A DNA stretch of 64,000 nucleotides from Ailanthus altissimus (lineage: Eukaryota; Streptophyta; Magnoliopsida; Sapindales; Simaroubaceae). Positions 50,081-62,369 of the stretch are shown piece after piece. Location: assembly GCA_946807835.1 (NCBI GenBank), contig OX327697.1, forward strand, positions 635,001 through 699,000, in the 5' to 3' direction. Every line of letters begins with the position of its first letter. The stretch's first letter is position 1. The notes beneath the pieces were generated by a model. The model had not been told where the DNA came from. It was given only the letters and a program-made list of their open reading frames with translations, and ran no database searches. A program made the position numbers and the translations under genes.

Positions 50081-50632
50081 GCGTAGAGAAATAACAAAAG
50101 GACGTCTTTGTTTTTTCGGTTTTGGAGGGTTTTAGAGAATTTTTAACAGACCATATCTGTTATGTTAAGAACCGAAAGCTGTTTGGTGTAATTACTCGAT
50201 TGCCCCTGCTCGCGATTCGAAATTACAATCTGATTTTTGTCTGTTGGGAGATCCGGGCCCCGTTGCAGAAAGAAAGTTCCAGCTGGTAATCGGCAAAACG
50301 ACGTCGATGGGCGTTGGGTGAGTTTAGGCGCGCAACAAAATGTGGGGCCCACGCCAGAATGTTTGTTTTTCATAATGAGGTCTGGGTTCAACTTCTAGTT
50401 CAAAAGAAAACGCGCGGTTATGGCACGATTTTTCAATTTTTAAATTTTGAAATGTGTCAGCCACGTGGAAGTTTGATGGATTTGTGTTTATTACTTATTT
50501 TGTAAACAAAATCTCAAAATTATTTTGAATTTTCAATTTGAAATAATAAAAAGAAGTAACAATATAGTATAAATTTTTTTAATTGGATTGAATAATTCTA
50601 TTATTTTTCTTGTGGTATCATCAATATGTTTT
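50081..50632. other. Upstream region of the coiled-coil gene
   Basis: Holds the 5' UTR and probable promoter of the minus-strand coiled-coil gene. It is GC-richer at about 50180-50420 than its surroundings, as often seen near plant promoters. No separate gene supported. Confidence 0.45.
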
Positions 50633-51317
50633 TGTTGTCGTTCATAAAAAAAATTTATCCATAAATATTTAAAATTACGAGATCACATAAAATATATATA
50701 AAAAATAATAATCATATAAGATACAAGAATTTACGTAATTTGACAAATTGTCTATGTTTACAGTGGAGTAAATATTCTAACTTTTTTTAGTACTCAGTGA
50801 CCACAACGAATTAAATTATTTGCAAAGAATACATAATAGAACGAGTTTTTAATGATTTATACAAAGTTCTCTCTCACGCTTTCAAAGCTTTCTATTTCAT
50901 ACTCTGCACATGCATACAACCCTAAAGCGAAACTAGAGTTTGTATATAACTTTTTACCACTTTAGGAAACCTTAAACTGACTTAGAATAAAGGTCCAGGT
51001 GCAAAGGAACTCTAAAACAATATAAAAATATATATAAATAGGTTGGAACCCAACTTTTGGTGTTGCGGTGTTTTCGGGCCTTGGCTGAGCCGCAGCGCTT
51101 AGCCATTACCATGGCCATGCTGCAGCTTGGTTTGCTCGAGGCTACGGTCTCTAAGCATTAACCTGGTCTGTGTCGTGGCCCAAACCCTCGTGCTCTAACT
51201 TTCAGTTTTCATCATTCTCTCATTTGTCGAACACTTTCTTGGCCATGTGTTGTTTGTTTATCTGTCATGACTCAAAAAAACATACTCAACCATAATTTTT
51301 AATTGCCAATCTCCACA
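50633..51317 (-). repeat. C2 3' LTR
   Basis: Aligns in order with 58179-58918: AAGATACAAGAATTTACG, a TACTCAxTGAxxACAACGAATTA stretch, the TCTCTCTCACGC-TCTCAAA block, ATGCATACAACCC, GGTTTGCTC-type GC-rich block, CTCAACCATxATTTTTAATT. Confidence 0.75.
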
Positions 51318-51378
51318 AATTTTCTTATTGATTTAAAATCACTAAAAAGCTTTTCATATCCTTTCTCTCTATATCACA

Positions 51379-53866
51379 TGTCACGCCCCAGACCCAAAAG
51401 ATCTGATACATGACATAACTTACACTCATTCAATAATATAATACATAAGTATTTATTCAAAATTGAGACAAATTAAATATCTTATCCCACGTGTCCCCAA
51501 ATGAAACACTCAGCAACCTAACAACTTAGGGAACCCAAGGAACAGCAGAAGTCTTGCCAAATTTGCTAAGCACACATATACCTTATTTACCTGAAATCAC
51601 CATAAACAATAATGAGTATAAAACTCAATAAGCATACTAGTTTTTCATATATCAAATACAAATATATATATATATGTACACAATGCATATGTATGATATG
51701 CTGTGATAAATCAAAATCATAATCTTATCAAATCACATGTCATGTAAGCACTTACACATTCTTTCAAAACATATAATAGGAATACCATCCTTTAACTACT
51801 ACTTAGTAAAACTTACATATCACATATCACATAATGAGCCAAATGTCACTTATAAGTGACATACCGTATGAGAGAAATAGTACAAGTGAGGTTTAAATTA
51901 CACATATATAATGCTCAAGCCTGAAGGTAAGAGCCAAACCCTCACCCTGATCATCGGTGAGTCCTCTCACATGCACCAATATGCCACCATACGAATGTGA
52001 TGACTCAATCTTCCTTTAGGTACCAATAGGATCCTCCCTACATACGGAACATATAACATATACCAATCCCGAAGGAAATGCCACACATAAAGGCTCTAAA
52101 AATCATATAAGATGCTTATTAAGTCAACAGTGAATTCAAGCATCCTCAAAATACAAAATGTTTCTCATGGACATATTATACTTCAAAGTTTTCTTTGTTA
52201 AACACATTTCATTTTGAAAGCTCACTTTCAAAAACACATGTATGTTCATATTCAATGTCAATGCTCACATTCATAAACATATGTCCTTCACATTTCATAT
52301 CAAATACACTTTGACATAACATAAACATATTTCTAAGCACATTTACAAAATCATACATAGACAATTACTATACTTATTGTGGTTTCAGTAAAAAATCTAG
52401 TATACTTACCTCTTAGCACTTTCGGGTACAAGGCTTAATTCTCCTTAACCTATCAATGGAGATTAATCTTTTCATAAGCCTCATAATTCACATAAAACAC
52501 TTTAAATAGCTTACAAAATTATACACAATGCATTTATCACATCAAATTGGTCTAATTACTCGGTTTTACAAAACCTGTCATTCTGACCACTTACACTTAA
52601 CAAAATTTTCTAATACATCAAATGATGTCCAATTACGCCAAAATCAGAATATATCATTCTTGACTCATATATCCTTCTTATATATGAATATTATATCATA
52701 ATTTCAACACAATCCATTTCATAAACATCATCAAATTCAAACTACTAACCTGACAGGATCAAGATACTTACTTAACAGTATTTAATATCCTAATTTTATA
52801 AAATCATATACTAACTCAAAAATTATAAAAATACCACAAAATTACTCTTAACATATATCTCAATCCATGATAAATATTTCACATCAAAATCACTACCAAA
52901 AGTATTTTAAAACTATTTTATTCTATAGCTTTAAAAATCTGTTAATCAAATACTGCAATGAGCGGACACTCCTTAGAAAATCATAACAATTTAACCACAT
53001 TGATCTAAATTTTCAATTCTAAGTATATCATATTAGACATATAAGCTTATGATATTCCACAAATTTGTAATTTTTGAAGATCATTCAGCAGGCCAAAAAT
53101 TATTTTCCATTGTATCATACTGTTCACACAGGAAATTTCCAGAATTTTAGGGTTATTTTGGTAAATTCACTACAAATTCAATTTTCGAAATCTTCAATCG
53201 ATTCAAAGGCTTAGATGATCCTAAACATGTTTAATTTTATATAATCAAAATTCAAAATCAGAATCGAATCACAACAATTTATAAAATTCCTGGATCAAGA
53301 GACTATCAAGCAGAAATTCTACAACTCATCATGATTTATCAAGCTATCTACATAGATCATAACCAATTCTCACAATATCTTACGAAATACACATCAAATC
53401 CTTAATTATACATATTTTTAAAAATCAAAACTTAAAGAAATTAACTTAATTAACACCAATAAATTGAGAAATAGTTGTGATGTACCTCTTAAAATTCAAA
53501 ATTCCAATTTCTTCTTCTTTTTCTTCTATTTCTCTCGCCTCTATTTCTCTCTTCTCTCTCTCTAAAGGGATAGCTCGACCCAAAAGAGTGAATTAGGATT
53601 TCAAAAGTGTATTTTTATACTAAGAGGCTAATTTTTTATATTTACAAATTTGTTCCAAAAACTTTCAAAGTATTACAAATTGGTCTCTAAAATAAATCTA
53701 AAGTCTTGCAAATAAACCCAATGTTAATAGTATGTCCTTAACCTATACAAACACTACTAATAATAATACATAAATTAAGTATCACCCACATACAAATAAA
53801 AATACATATATATTATATATATATATAAATACTTATTCTTACCGATTGTGGATACTGGTTACTACA
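51379..53866 (-). repeat. Solo LTR of the Tekay-like chromovirus family, TSD TCACA
   Basis: 2488 bp, the reverse complement of a diverged copy of the chromovirus LTR: it begins TGTCACGCCCCAGACCC and ends GTTACTACA. Exact 5-bp duplications TCACA flank it (51374-51378 and 53867-53871). No internal region, so it is a solo LTR. It lacks about 370 bp that the intact LTR has near its downstream end (corresponding to about 31845-32205), while the partial LTR at the window end retains that segment. Inserted within copia C2. Confidence 0.9.
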
Positions 53867-54137
53867 TCACACGCTCAATTACACAGTGGTGATTCCAGTT
53901 AAGTTTTTGTATAGACTTAACTAAACTAAGAACATTTACTTAGGCTTCCAAAAATCTAGATATATATTGTCTATGGTAGCCTTGGTGTTGTGTTTTCCTA
54001 TATTATACTTTACTACCTAAGTTTCCCAAGTAAACAATAACCACAAGACCCTGTGATTGAAACTTTTTCTTGCTAACAATATCCAAATTATATATTTTCT
54101 TTAAACCTCTTTCACTTCGATGAGCTAACTTTATATG

Positions 54138-54389
54138 TCATTTCTTAGTTTGCATCTCCTTAACACCAACAGTCACAGATGTTGAACCAAAAATAACTTT
54201 CACATTCAACACATACAACCTGTTATGCTTCTTACCTTTTATTACTACTAGAGAACTCTTAATCACTTTTAGTATTCTTTTTTTAGCTTTGAATGAACAT
54301 CTTACTTTATTTAGCATACTTAGGGATACTAAGTTCTTTTTATGATTAAGAACATGTCTTACACTGAGTAATTCCCTAATTTCCATCAT
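54138..54389 (-). pseudogene. C2 GAG-pre-integrase remnant
   Basis: An 83-codon open stretch with copia features: MEIRELLSVRHVLNHKKNLV (usual LxxVRHVPxLxKNLIS), SLSMLNKVRCSFKAKKRILK, SLVVIKGKKHNRLYVLNVKV. It lies between the protease and integrase in copia polyproteins; integrase does not follow here. Confidence 0.7.
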
Positions 54390-54511
54390 ACAATCTTAAT
54401 CTTATACTACTAATTTTTATGACTTTAAAAGCTATATCATACCTATTAATACTTTGCCACCACTAACAGATCGATAGTTGGTAAAAAATGATCTATCATA
54501 ACATATATGAA

Positions 54512-54991
54512 AAGTACAATCAGAATTAAGTATCCACTCACTAGCATTCTTTTTATCTAAGACTACCAAGGTTTCTATAATATCATAGTAATCTTCATAG
54601 ACTATCGGTCATCACCTTCATTTTCCTTTTCATTTATCTTAGCCTTTCTTTCTAGACAATTCTTTATGAAGTACGCTTCTTTCTTGCAATAATAACACTT
54701 ATTAAATTTGCCATTTGACTCTGATTTTGAATGATTGTTTTGTTTTCTTTCAAGTACAATCAAATCCATTCACTAGCATTCTTTATATATAAAACTACCA
54801 AGGTTTCTGTAATATCATAGTAATCTTCATAGACTATCGCATCATCACCTTCATTTTTTTTCATTTATCTTGGCCTTTCTCTTTAGACAATTTCTTATGA
54901 AGTGTCATTCTTTCTTGCAACAATAACACTTCCTGAATTTGTCCTTTGACTCTGATTTTAAATAATTTTTTTTATTTTCTTTCTTTATTCT
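54512..54991 (-). repeat. 240-bp tandem duplication in C2 (zinc knuckle and linker)
   Basis: Two direct copies with a 240-bp period (start AAGTACAATCA at 54512 and 54752). Each contains CACTAGCATTCTTT, ACTACCAAGGTTTCT, ATATCATAGTAATCTTCATAG, CATTTATCTT and, on the minus strand, a degraded CCHC zinc knuckle (CYYCKKEA... type) plus the protease linker. The two copies are clearly diverged, so the duplication is old. Confidence 0.75.
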
Positions 54992-55064
54992 CAATCCTTT
55001 CCCTAACTGTTAAAACTACTATAGTATTAGACTCCGATCTTTTTTCTTGTTCTTTCGAGTTCAA

Positions 55065-55307
55065 CTAGGTTCTAATATTAGTCAGTGTTAAAGACTCTCT
55101 ATCATAGAGGAATGTATAAATTAAATGCTTATAATTTTCTAATAGAGAACTCAACAAGATAATCGTCTTGTTTTCATCATCTATCTTGACGTCGTTCATC
55201 TCAAGATCAATAATAATCTTGTTGAAGGTATCAATGTGGTCTTTAATTGAAGTACCTTCAGTCATAGATAAATTATACAACGTCTTCTTGATGTATAGAT
55301 GATTCAT
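55065..55307 (-). pseudogene. C2 gag (UBN2-type) remnant
   Basis: An 80-codon open stretch, LYIKKTLYNLSMTEGTSIKD, then FNKIIIDLEMNDVKIDDENK and LLSSLLENYKHLIYTFLYDR. It closely resembles the C1 gag segment at 7957-8289. It is cut at its N-terminal side by the family B solo LTR (TSD ACTTT). Confidence 0.75.
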
Positions 55308-55317
55308 AAGAGACTTT

Positions 55318-57836
55318 TGTGAGTGTGGATTATCTTAGGGTGCATACATACGGATATGTGTTCATCATTACAAAATATGCATCATATACATATTTGTACG
55401 CATGCGGAAGTCTGAAAATCTAATTTTTTAAATGATAAATACATAAAATTTTCATATTATCTCATAATTAAAATTACAAGGGATTGATGAAAATTAACTT
55501 GGCAAGCCTTTAGAATATGATGAGCCGGAGTATCTGCCTTGAAATGAGCTTGTTATGAATTATAGCTCCTAATTTGGTGGGCTTAGAAAGTCTAGAATGA
55601 CAACTTGATTTCAACAATGGGTTTAACACTTAAACTAAGTGCTTAACGCTTAAACATAAGACTTATCTACACAATAATGAATAACTTTATTCTAGTTTAA
55701 TACTTTAAACAATAAAATGACTTCATTATATATTGTAGCATTTTCGGCCATGTATGAAGAAGAAGAGAAAAAGGTTCAACTCTTGAACATGTTTCAAAAC
55801 ACTTAGAAATTTAGCACTTCACTTTCCTTTCTCTCAAAATGGGCTTGTAACACTTTCGAAATGAGCAAAATTTGCTCTTTTAAACATTGCTTCATTTTCC
55901 TTAAAATAAGACAACTATAGTCCTACAAGTATGGTTTATAACGTGTCCATTTGGTTTTGCTTCATGAATTGTATACATTAAACAAATTGATAAAGCAAAA
56001 TACATGAATGATTTGTTGAATGTGGTTGATTTTTGAAGCAAATGAAGAAACCCCTTTCTTCTTTTGTTCAACACTAAATAGCCTTATCAATCTCTCATGC
56101 CCATCCTTAAGTGTTTCTTTACTTGTGATAGAATTGTTTATATTAAACAATTTAAAGCAAAAGACATGTAATGTCTTAGAGTGTGTTTGCCAAATTTAGT
56201 ATCTAAGAGAAGAAACAATTTCCTTACTTATTTATTTAACACATTTTGGCATCACCTCTTACATGCCCGAGCACTATTGTTTCACCTCTTTAATTTAATC
56301 ATATTAAATCAATTAGAAACACAAGCATTATGTAATAAATAATAATTGTTTGACTTGATTAAAATAATAATATCAAATATTATTATAATTATTTTATTCA
56401 ATAAATAATTTAATGAATAAAAAAATGATCTTACTTATCAAACAAGTAAGGTCATTTTGATAATTTTTAAGTCAAACAATAATTGGCCTTCAATGTACCA
56501 CGTGTCATCATCCTATTGGTCAGCAACTATTATTAACTAATTGATGTACTTAACTCTTAAGTCTTGGTATATACACATCCCGAGAGATACTGAAACAAAT
56601 GTTTGGTCTATTAGAATTTACTGAATTGAATTATTTAATTCAATGCGCTGTTCTAGTGCACAACGAGTACACTTTATATTGTGGGACTCCTTAGATCCAC
56701 GCTTAATTTGTCAAATAGAACAATTCTGTGAGTCCGTAATCAACACCCCACGCACACGTCACTAATATTATAAATCAGTGCAGTAGACCATACAAGTTGA
56801 GGTCATAGCGCATACGTCTAATTCATCTGCCATTTATATCCTGAAAGAGCAGAGATATAGACCAATACCGTCAAATCTCCACGCGCTCATCCGTGAACTT
56901 ATCTCCAGACACATATCTTAATAAAAGTATACGCAAACACCTTTGCGATATTATTTGACCCTGTGGGAAACTCTTTTTTTGAGTTTATTGCTTATGGCTG
57001 TAAGTCTTTCTAAAATACAATCTTAGAGCATCCTGATATACAACTTACCCACGTAAGCTGATAGATCACATATCTGTGCACATCAGACTCCATAAGTATC
57101 AGACCATATCCAGTGACACATAGCTGTAAGACCATGAAAGGTCTCTGACATATGTGAAACTAAAGCATAGTGGATCACTCACAAGTTCACCGTAGTGCTC
57201 AGGTCAAAGGACCACGTACACTACTCAACTTGGGAGGATACCATTGATGGCTTCATGGGATGTCTATTAGGGTCCTCGTTGAGCCTGTTCAATATTCAGT
57301 CCTTACTGAATACTATGTGCCATACATGCTTCCGGTAAACCCGTTGTCAACTAAGAACAACCATTTAAACCATTTAGATATGGTCATACACTAATCTATA
57401 ATAAATGGTATCACTGACAGACCCGCATTGGTGAATGAGATCAGGAACACTGTGTTTGAGAATACACATGTATAATAACATTTCTTAGCACCTATTGCAA
57501 CTCCTTGCAACTATGTTATTACTAATGTACTCTTAGGTTTATATCTCATTGCAGACAAAGTCCTAACTCTTAAATTTTGTTAACTTTTATAACCTACTAA
57601 CTCTTAGTAGTGCTAACTGTTAACAATTATAATTCTTAATGTTACTAACTTTTAGCTCTACTCTAAACTCTTTTAGGTTAGATCTAAATTTTTTCAGATC
57701 ATACAATGTCTGTAGCGTTACAAGCACTGTACCATTTAATTAATGAAATTAGCAATTTACTAAAATATACTGTATAAATATTATAAAATAAAATATTCAT
57801 GCAAAATATGATGGCACGTAAACACAAATCCTAACA
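55318..57836. repeat. Solo LTR, family B copy 3, TSD ACTTT
   Basis: 2519 bp beginning TGTGAGTGTGG and ending AAATCCTAACA, with exact ACTTT duplications (55313-55317, 57837-57841). Removing it together with one duplication restores continuity of the C2 gag region with the uninterrupted C1 gag. It is the longest copy and keeps the block missing in copy 2. Homology to copies 1 and 2 runs in the same orientation, including the AGTGCACAACGAGTACACTT core at about 56656. Confidence 0.85.
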
Positions 57837-57867
57837 ACTTTATCATATACAGATTATCAAAGTTCTT

Positions 57868-58074
57868 TCAAAGACCAATTGCAATCTTCTCTCTAGTAAC
57901 CTCTTTTAAAATTTTATCACTCAATGATAAGATAATGGTACTATAGGATTTCTTCTGAATGGATTCACGATCAGGGATGGATCTTGATGTCCTAGACTTA
58001 TTCTCATCACTAGTTATGGCAGGAGTCTCTTTAAGAGCCGAATCAAGCCTTTGACTCATTAGTAAAGTCACCAC
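57868..58074 (-). pseudogene. C2 gag N-terminal remnant
   Basis: A 68-codon open stretch (TSRSIPDRESIQKKSYSTII, LSLSDKILKEVTREKIAIGL) matching in position and pattern the region 8340-8440 of C1, i.e. the gag N-terminal third. It is separated from the rest of gag by the family B solo LTR. Confidence 0.6.
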
Positions 58075-58178
58075 CTTTACCTTTCAATAGATTGAAATTA
58101 TTCTGCCCATTGAACTTCTCTACTTCATACTTGTGAGATATCATAATTAGATCAATCTTTACTCTGATACTAGTTTAT

Positions 58179-58918
58179 TGACGCTCCTAGAAGAATTCGC
58201 TCACAAGTATTTAAGAATTGCAAGATCACATTATGCAAATAAAGAAAATAAACAATAATGCAAGGTACAAGAATTTACGTTGTTCGGTATATCGCTTACG
58301 TCCATGGTGGATCAAGGATCCTAACTTCTTTTATTACTCAATGATTACAACGAATTATTCAAGAGATTTGTAAATAATACATAATAGAATGAGTTTCCAA
58401 GGGTTTATATAGCACTCTCGCACTCAGAGCTCTCTCTCACGCTCTCAAAACTTTCTATTTCGCACTCTTGTATATGCATACAACCCAAAGGAAAAACTAG
58501 GGTTTATATATAGTTCTTTGCTGCCTTAAGAAATCCTGCATCAACTTAGAATAGAAGCTCATATGCAAAGGAACTCTAAAACACATAAAAATAGAAAAAC
58601 GGACTGAAACTCATCTCTTAATGTCATAACCTCACCTTCCTGGGGTCGTAGTGCCACCGTGATCTTACATTTGGCGCCTCGGGCATGTGTTGCAGCATTC
58701 AACCACTGCCATAGCCCACTGCAGCTTAGTTTGCTCAAGGTCATGGCCCCCAAACACTAACCTGGTCTGTGCTACGACCTAAATCCCTCTATACTTTGAT
58801 AGTCAATTTTCATACTACTTTCGTCTGTCTAGCATTTTTTTGACCACATGTTTTCTCTTTATTGATCTCGTCTCAAAAAATTATACTCAACCATGATTTT
58901 TAATTAATAATGTCTACA
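58179..58918 (-). repeat. C2 5' LTR
   Basis: About 740 bp from TGACGCTCC to TGTCTACA. Pairs with 50633-51317. On the minus strand it includes a TATATATAAACCCTAG-like segment (about 58499-58516) that could be the core promoter. Confidence 0.7.
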
Positions 58919-61900
58919 GTTTAAATTTTTTTATCATATTTTTTATTATATTTGATTAATGTCAAATTTTTATTAATAATTATTGAGTTTAATAATATGT
59001 TAACCATGAAATTTTCAAAATTTCAAATCAATTTGATCTTCTTTACATGAATATATATATATATATATATAGTAATTTTTTTCTCTTATGCACTCCAGGC
59101 AAGGGTTATATGAATTATATTGTTGTTAGTTCTCTCGTTAAAAGTTTGTAGAAATGAACTAAATATGTATCAATGGAACTTTTTCTACCACTTTCTATTA
59201 TATTTAATTATATTTTTATTACTCCGAATTATATTTGCTTTAAATTCTGATCATTTTAAGTTCATTTTTCATCCTTTTGTGTCATTTTATACCAATTCCA
59301 ATAGTATAACAAATATAAAAAGTGTGATAAGAAATATTTTTAAAAATGAAAAGAATTTTTTTTAAAGCGATATATGACTAAAAATAAATATACAAAAAAA
59401 TAATGAAAAAGTAATTAAAGTGATTATGCATTTTTCATGAAATGCCGAGAATCTCGTTACTTTTTACTAAAAGGTGGTGGGATCTCTCAATTTTTTTTAG
59501 AAATGTCTAAAAATAATTACTATTTAAAGATTACAAATTTTTATAGTAAAAATTTATTTGATCAATATTTATCAACTAATATATATATATATATATTAAA
59601 TTGATGAAATTGCTCGCACTAATAATGAGATCAATGATCAAAATAGTTAACATAGTTCAAAATTTTTCGTACCCTCCTCACATTGTAAGAAGGGGTTGTG
59701 TAGTTCTGTCACTAAAACGTGGCCTCAACCTTTTTTTTAGTAATTTTTACTAAATTTTATCTATTGTTTATAATTTTTTTAATTATTTTTAATCAAATTT
59801 ATTAATTTTTAATTTATATTATTTCAATTTAGTCATTTTAAATAATTTTAAAGTGTATTTTGAATTAAATTATTTAATAATTTGTGAGAAAGAGGTGCAA
59901 AAATACATAAGGGTAAAATAAGAATCATTTTCAATTTTTTTTTTTAGGTGAATTTCTTATCACTTTTTTTACTACTTCCTCGTCGCTTCTAATCACATTT
60001 TTGTTAGTTTTATCAAATTCAAGTCACTTTAAGTTGGTTTTCCGTAACTTTTATATCATATCTAATGGTATAAAAAAATATCAATAAATAAAAAAGTTGG
60101 TTTCTCGTAACTTTTATATCATTTCTTATGGTATAAAAAATATTAATAAATAAAAACTTAGGAGAAGGTGTCTATAAAGTTAAGAGAATGTGACTGAAAA
60201 TGATGATAAAATAAAAAAAAATGATGGGACATTTCTCAAGATGTGGTGAGATTCCCATCATTTTTATTAAGTTTCTCTTCACTTTTTCTTCAATTTTTTC
60301 ACTATTTTGAATCACATTTTTATAAAAAAATTCACTACTTTAAGTTTGTTTCTCAACACTTTGTGTTATAAAAATTCATTAACTTTTGGAAAACAAAAAT
60401 TATAGTATAAAAACAACCAAAACAAACAAACAAATCACAAATGATGTGATGTAAAATATCAACATTTGGGTTGTTGGGTTGATTTTTTTTCTTTACTAAA
60501 TTTTCATGTGTGGATACATTATTATAATTCAGTGATAAAAAATTGACATATACTTTTTTTGCGATATAATAATTCTTTGTTAAGTTAAGAAATATTTATT
60601 TAATTAAATATTTCAAATCAAATTAAAATTTATGCATTTGGTTGAGCATTTTTTTTCTTATTTATCGGTAGCAAGAATTTTATTGTATAGCTTTGCTTGT
60701 TTATGTTCCTTTTAATTTCGAAAATCAAATTTTAGTTAAAGTAGCTTCTTTAACTTCCATATTTTTTCTTGGTTTCAAAGGTGTTTGAATGCAACTCTAT
60801 ATTATGTCTAAATTTACTCATGGATAAGAAAAATTATAATATGAAAATAAATAAAATAACAAATAATACTATTTATACAAACATGAAATAATATAATTAG
60901 TTCATTTATTATCACATTATCGTTTCAACCATGATATACAAAATTAGCTAGTACGAATGCGTTTATACTATTAATTTGTATATAGTGCTATTGTAAAATA
61001 AAATCACAAATAATATATATAATCAGAAGCATCCACTTTTGGATTGATTTTTCCCTTGAATTTTCAAAAGTTTTTTTTTTTTTTAAATATCAAGTCTTTA
61101 TGTAATGTGAAAATTTTCACATTTTAAAATGTAAAGTTCTAATTATTTATATAAATTTTTTTTTTTAAATGTATCAACATATTATTAATTTTTTGAATGA
61201 ACAACTTAAAATTTTTTATACAAGTTATTGATTTTAAAAAAAAAGTCTCATTAGTGAAATTAAAATCTAAAACTTTGTGTCAAAAGCGAACCACTTGTAA
61301 ATTTTTGACATGCTAACTTCTTATAGTGTAAGAAAAGTAAGCCCCCAAGGCGTGGTCTAATAGCAAGTTAAGCGTTTGTTGTGTAAGCCGCCCAAATTCA
61401 ATCTTGAGAGAGAAAATAGGATAAAAACTTTTTATACTTTAACACACCCCTTTTACCTTTAAAAAAAGAAAAACAAAATAGTAAAGAAAAGTATTGAAAG
61501 GATATGTGCAACTATGATTTAGTTAATCATAAATGTTTATTGATGTATATTTGCAAGGATTTGGCTATTATACAAATTTGTAATTGAAGTTATCGGATTT
61601 GGAACTTTCATGGTAAATCTAATTATTCTTATGTATTGTTTCAATTGATGAAAATATATTGTTCTCTTATAAGAAAAATATTATAACGCTCAAGTTAGTG
61701 TTTATTTAAAAAAAAAGATGTGAAGTATGATTATCCAAAAAAAAGAGTGTAAATTATTCGCAAAGGCAAGCTAAATTGTGATATTTTATTATGTGTATGA
61801 ACAGATGGTTTAAACAATGAATCAATCAATCAAAAATAAAATCATGCACGAACAAATAATCGTCTTTATTCATAGTGTACGAGTTTTAATTCCTTTTAAA

Positions 61901-62369
61901 GTATGCATGAGTTTTCATATTTAATTAAGCTCAAGTAAACAATTTAAATTCGTTAATGAGTCATTAATTAAAAATAATAATTTAAGTAGAATTATTCACT
62001 TGTGAAAAATCTTTCTTCATGCAAGACATCAATTAATCAATTAAATTTAGAATATAACTTAAAGTTTAATCTGTCTCCCTCTCCTTATAACATAAGCGGC
62101 CTATTTATGAGATCTATGGGCTGATGAGTTAGATTATCTACCAAATTACATCTAAAATTTTGGATAAGTCCTTTGTTCCCCGGAGTTAAACTTTGTTTCT
62201 AATATGGGTTAGCTTTTTTTAAAAATTGGATCATAGACAGGTTGGTCGAACATTTAAATAAATGGCCTAATAGTGTTCATACATACTCAATACAAGAGTT
62301 CTCTTAATTGAAAAAATAGTTAAATAGCGAATTTGAGATGAACAATTTGATAGCAGTAAAGAAAATTTT
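58919..62369. other. AT-rich intergenic region with local tandem duplications
   Basis: No gene. AT microsatellites lie at 59051-59071 and 59579-59596. A 63-bp tandem pair is at 60032-60157, within a looser set of diverged copies (59140-59350, 59930-60160, 60265-60460) sharing CACTTTTT, AATCACATTTTT and CACTTTAAGTTGxTTT words. A tRNA-like A box (TGGTCTAATAG) near 61354 is followed by a weak B box, a possible SINE relic. Confidence 0.5.
60032..60157. repeat. 63-bp tandem pair
   Basis: Two direct copies starting AGTTGGTTTTCCGTAACTTT (60032) and AGTTGGTTTCTCGTAACTTT (60095), each followed by TATATCAT, ATGGTATAAAAAA and AATAAATAAAAA. Confidence 0.85.

Larger units (their letters stand above)
50633..58918 (-). 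mobile_element. Ty1/copia element C2, internally deleted, with two nested solo LTRs
   Basis: Two related LTRs (about 50633-51317 and 58179-58918) flank a minus-strand copia internal region reduced to gag, zinc knuckle and protease/GAG-pre-integrase pieces; integrase, RT and RNase H are missing. Possible target duplication GTTTT (50628-50632) / GTTTA (58919-58923), 4 of 5. A degenerate primer-binding site (complement of about 58160-58175, TAGTATCAGAG) adjoins the right LTR. A Tekay-family solo LTR (51379-53866) and a family B solo LTR (55318-57836) are inserted in it. C2 and C1 share LTR and gag resemblance and so belong to related copia families. Confidence 0.75.
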
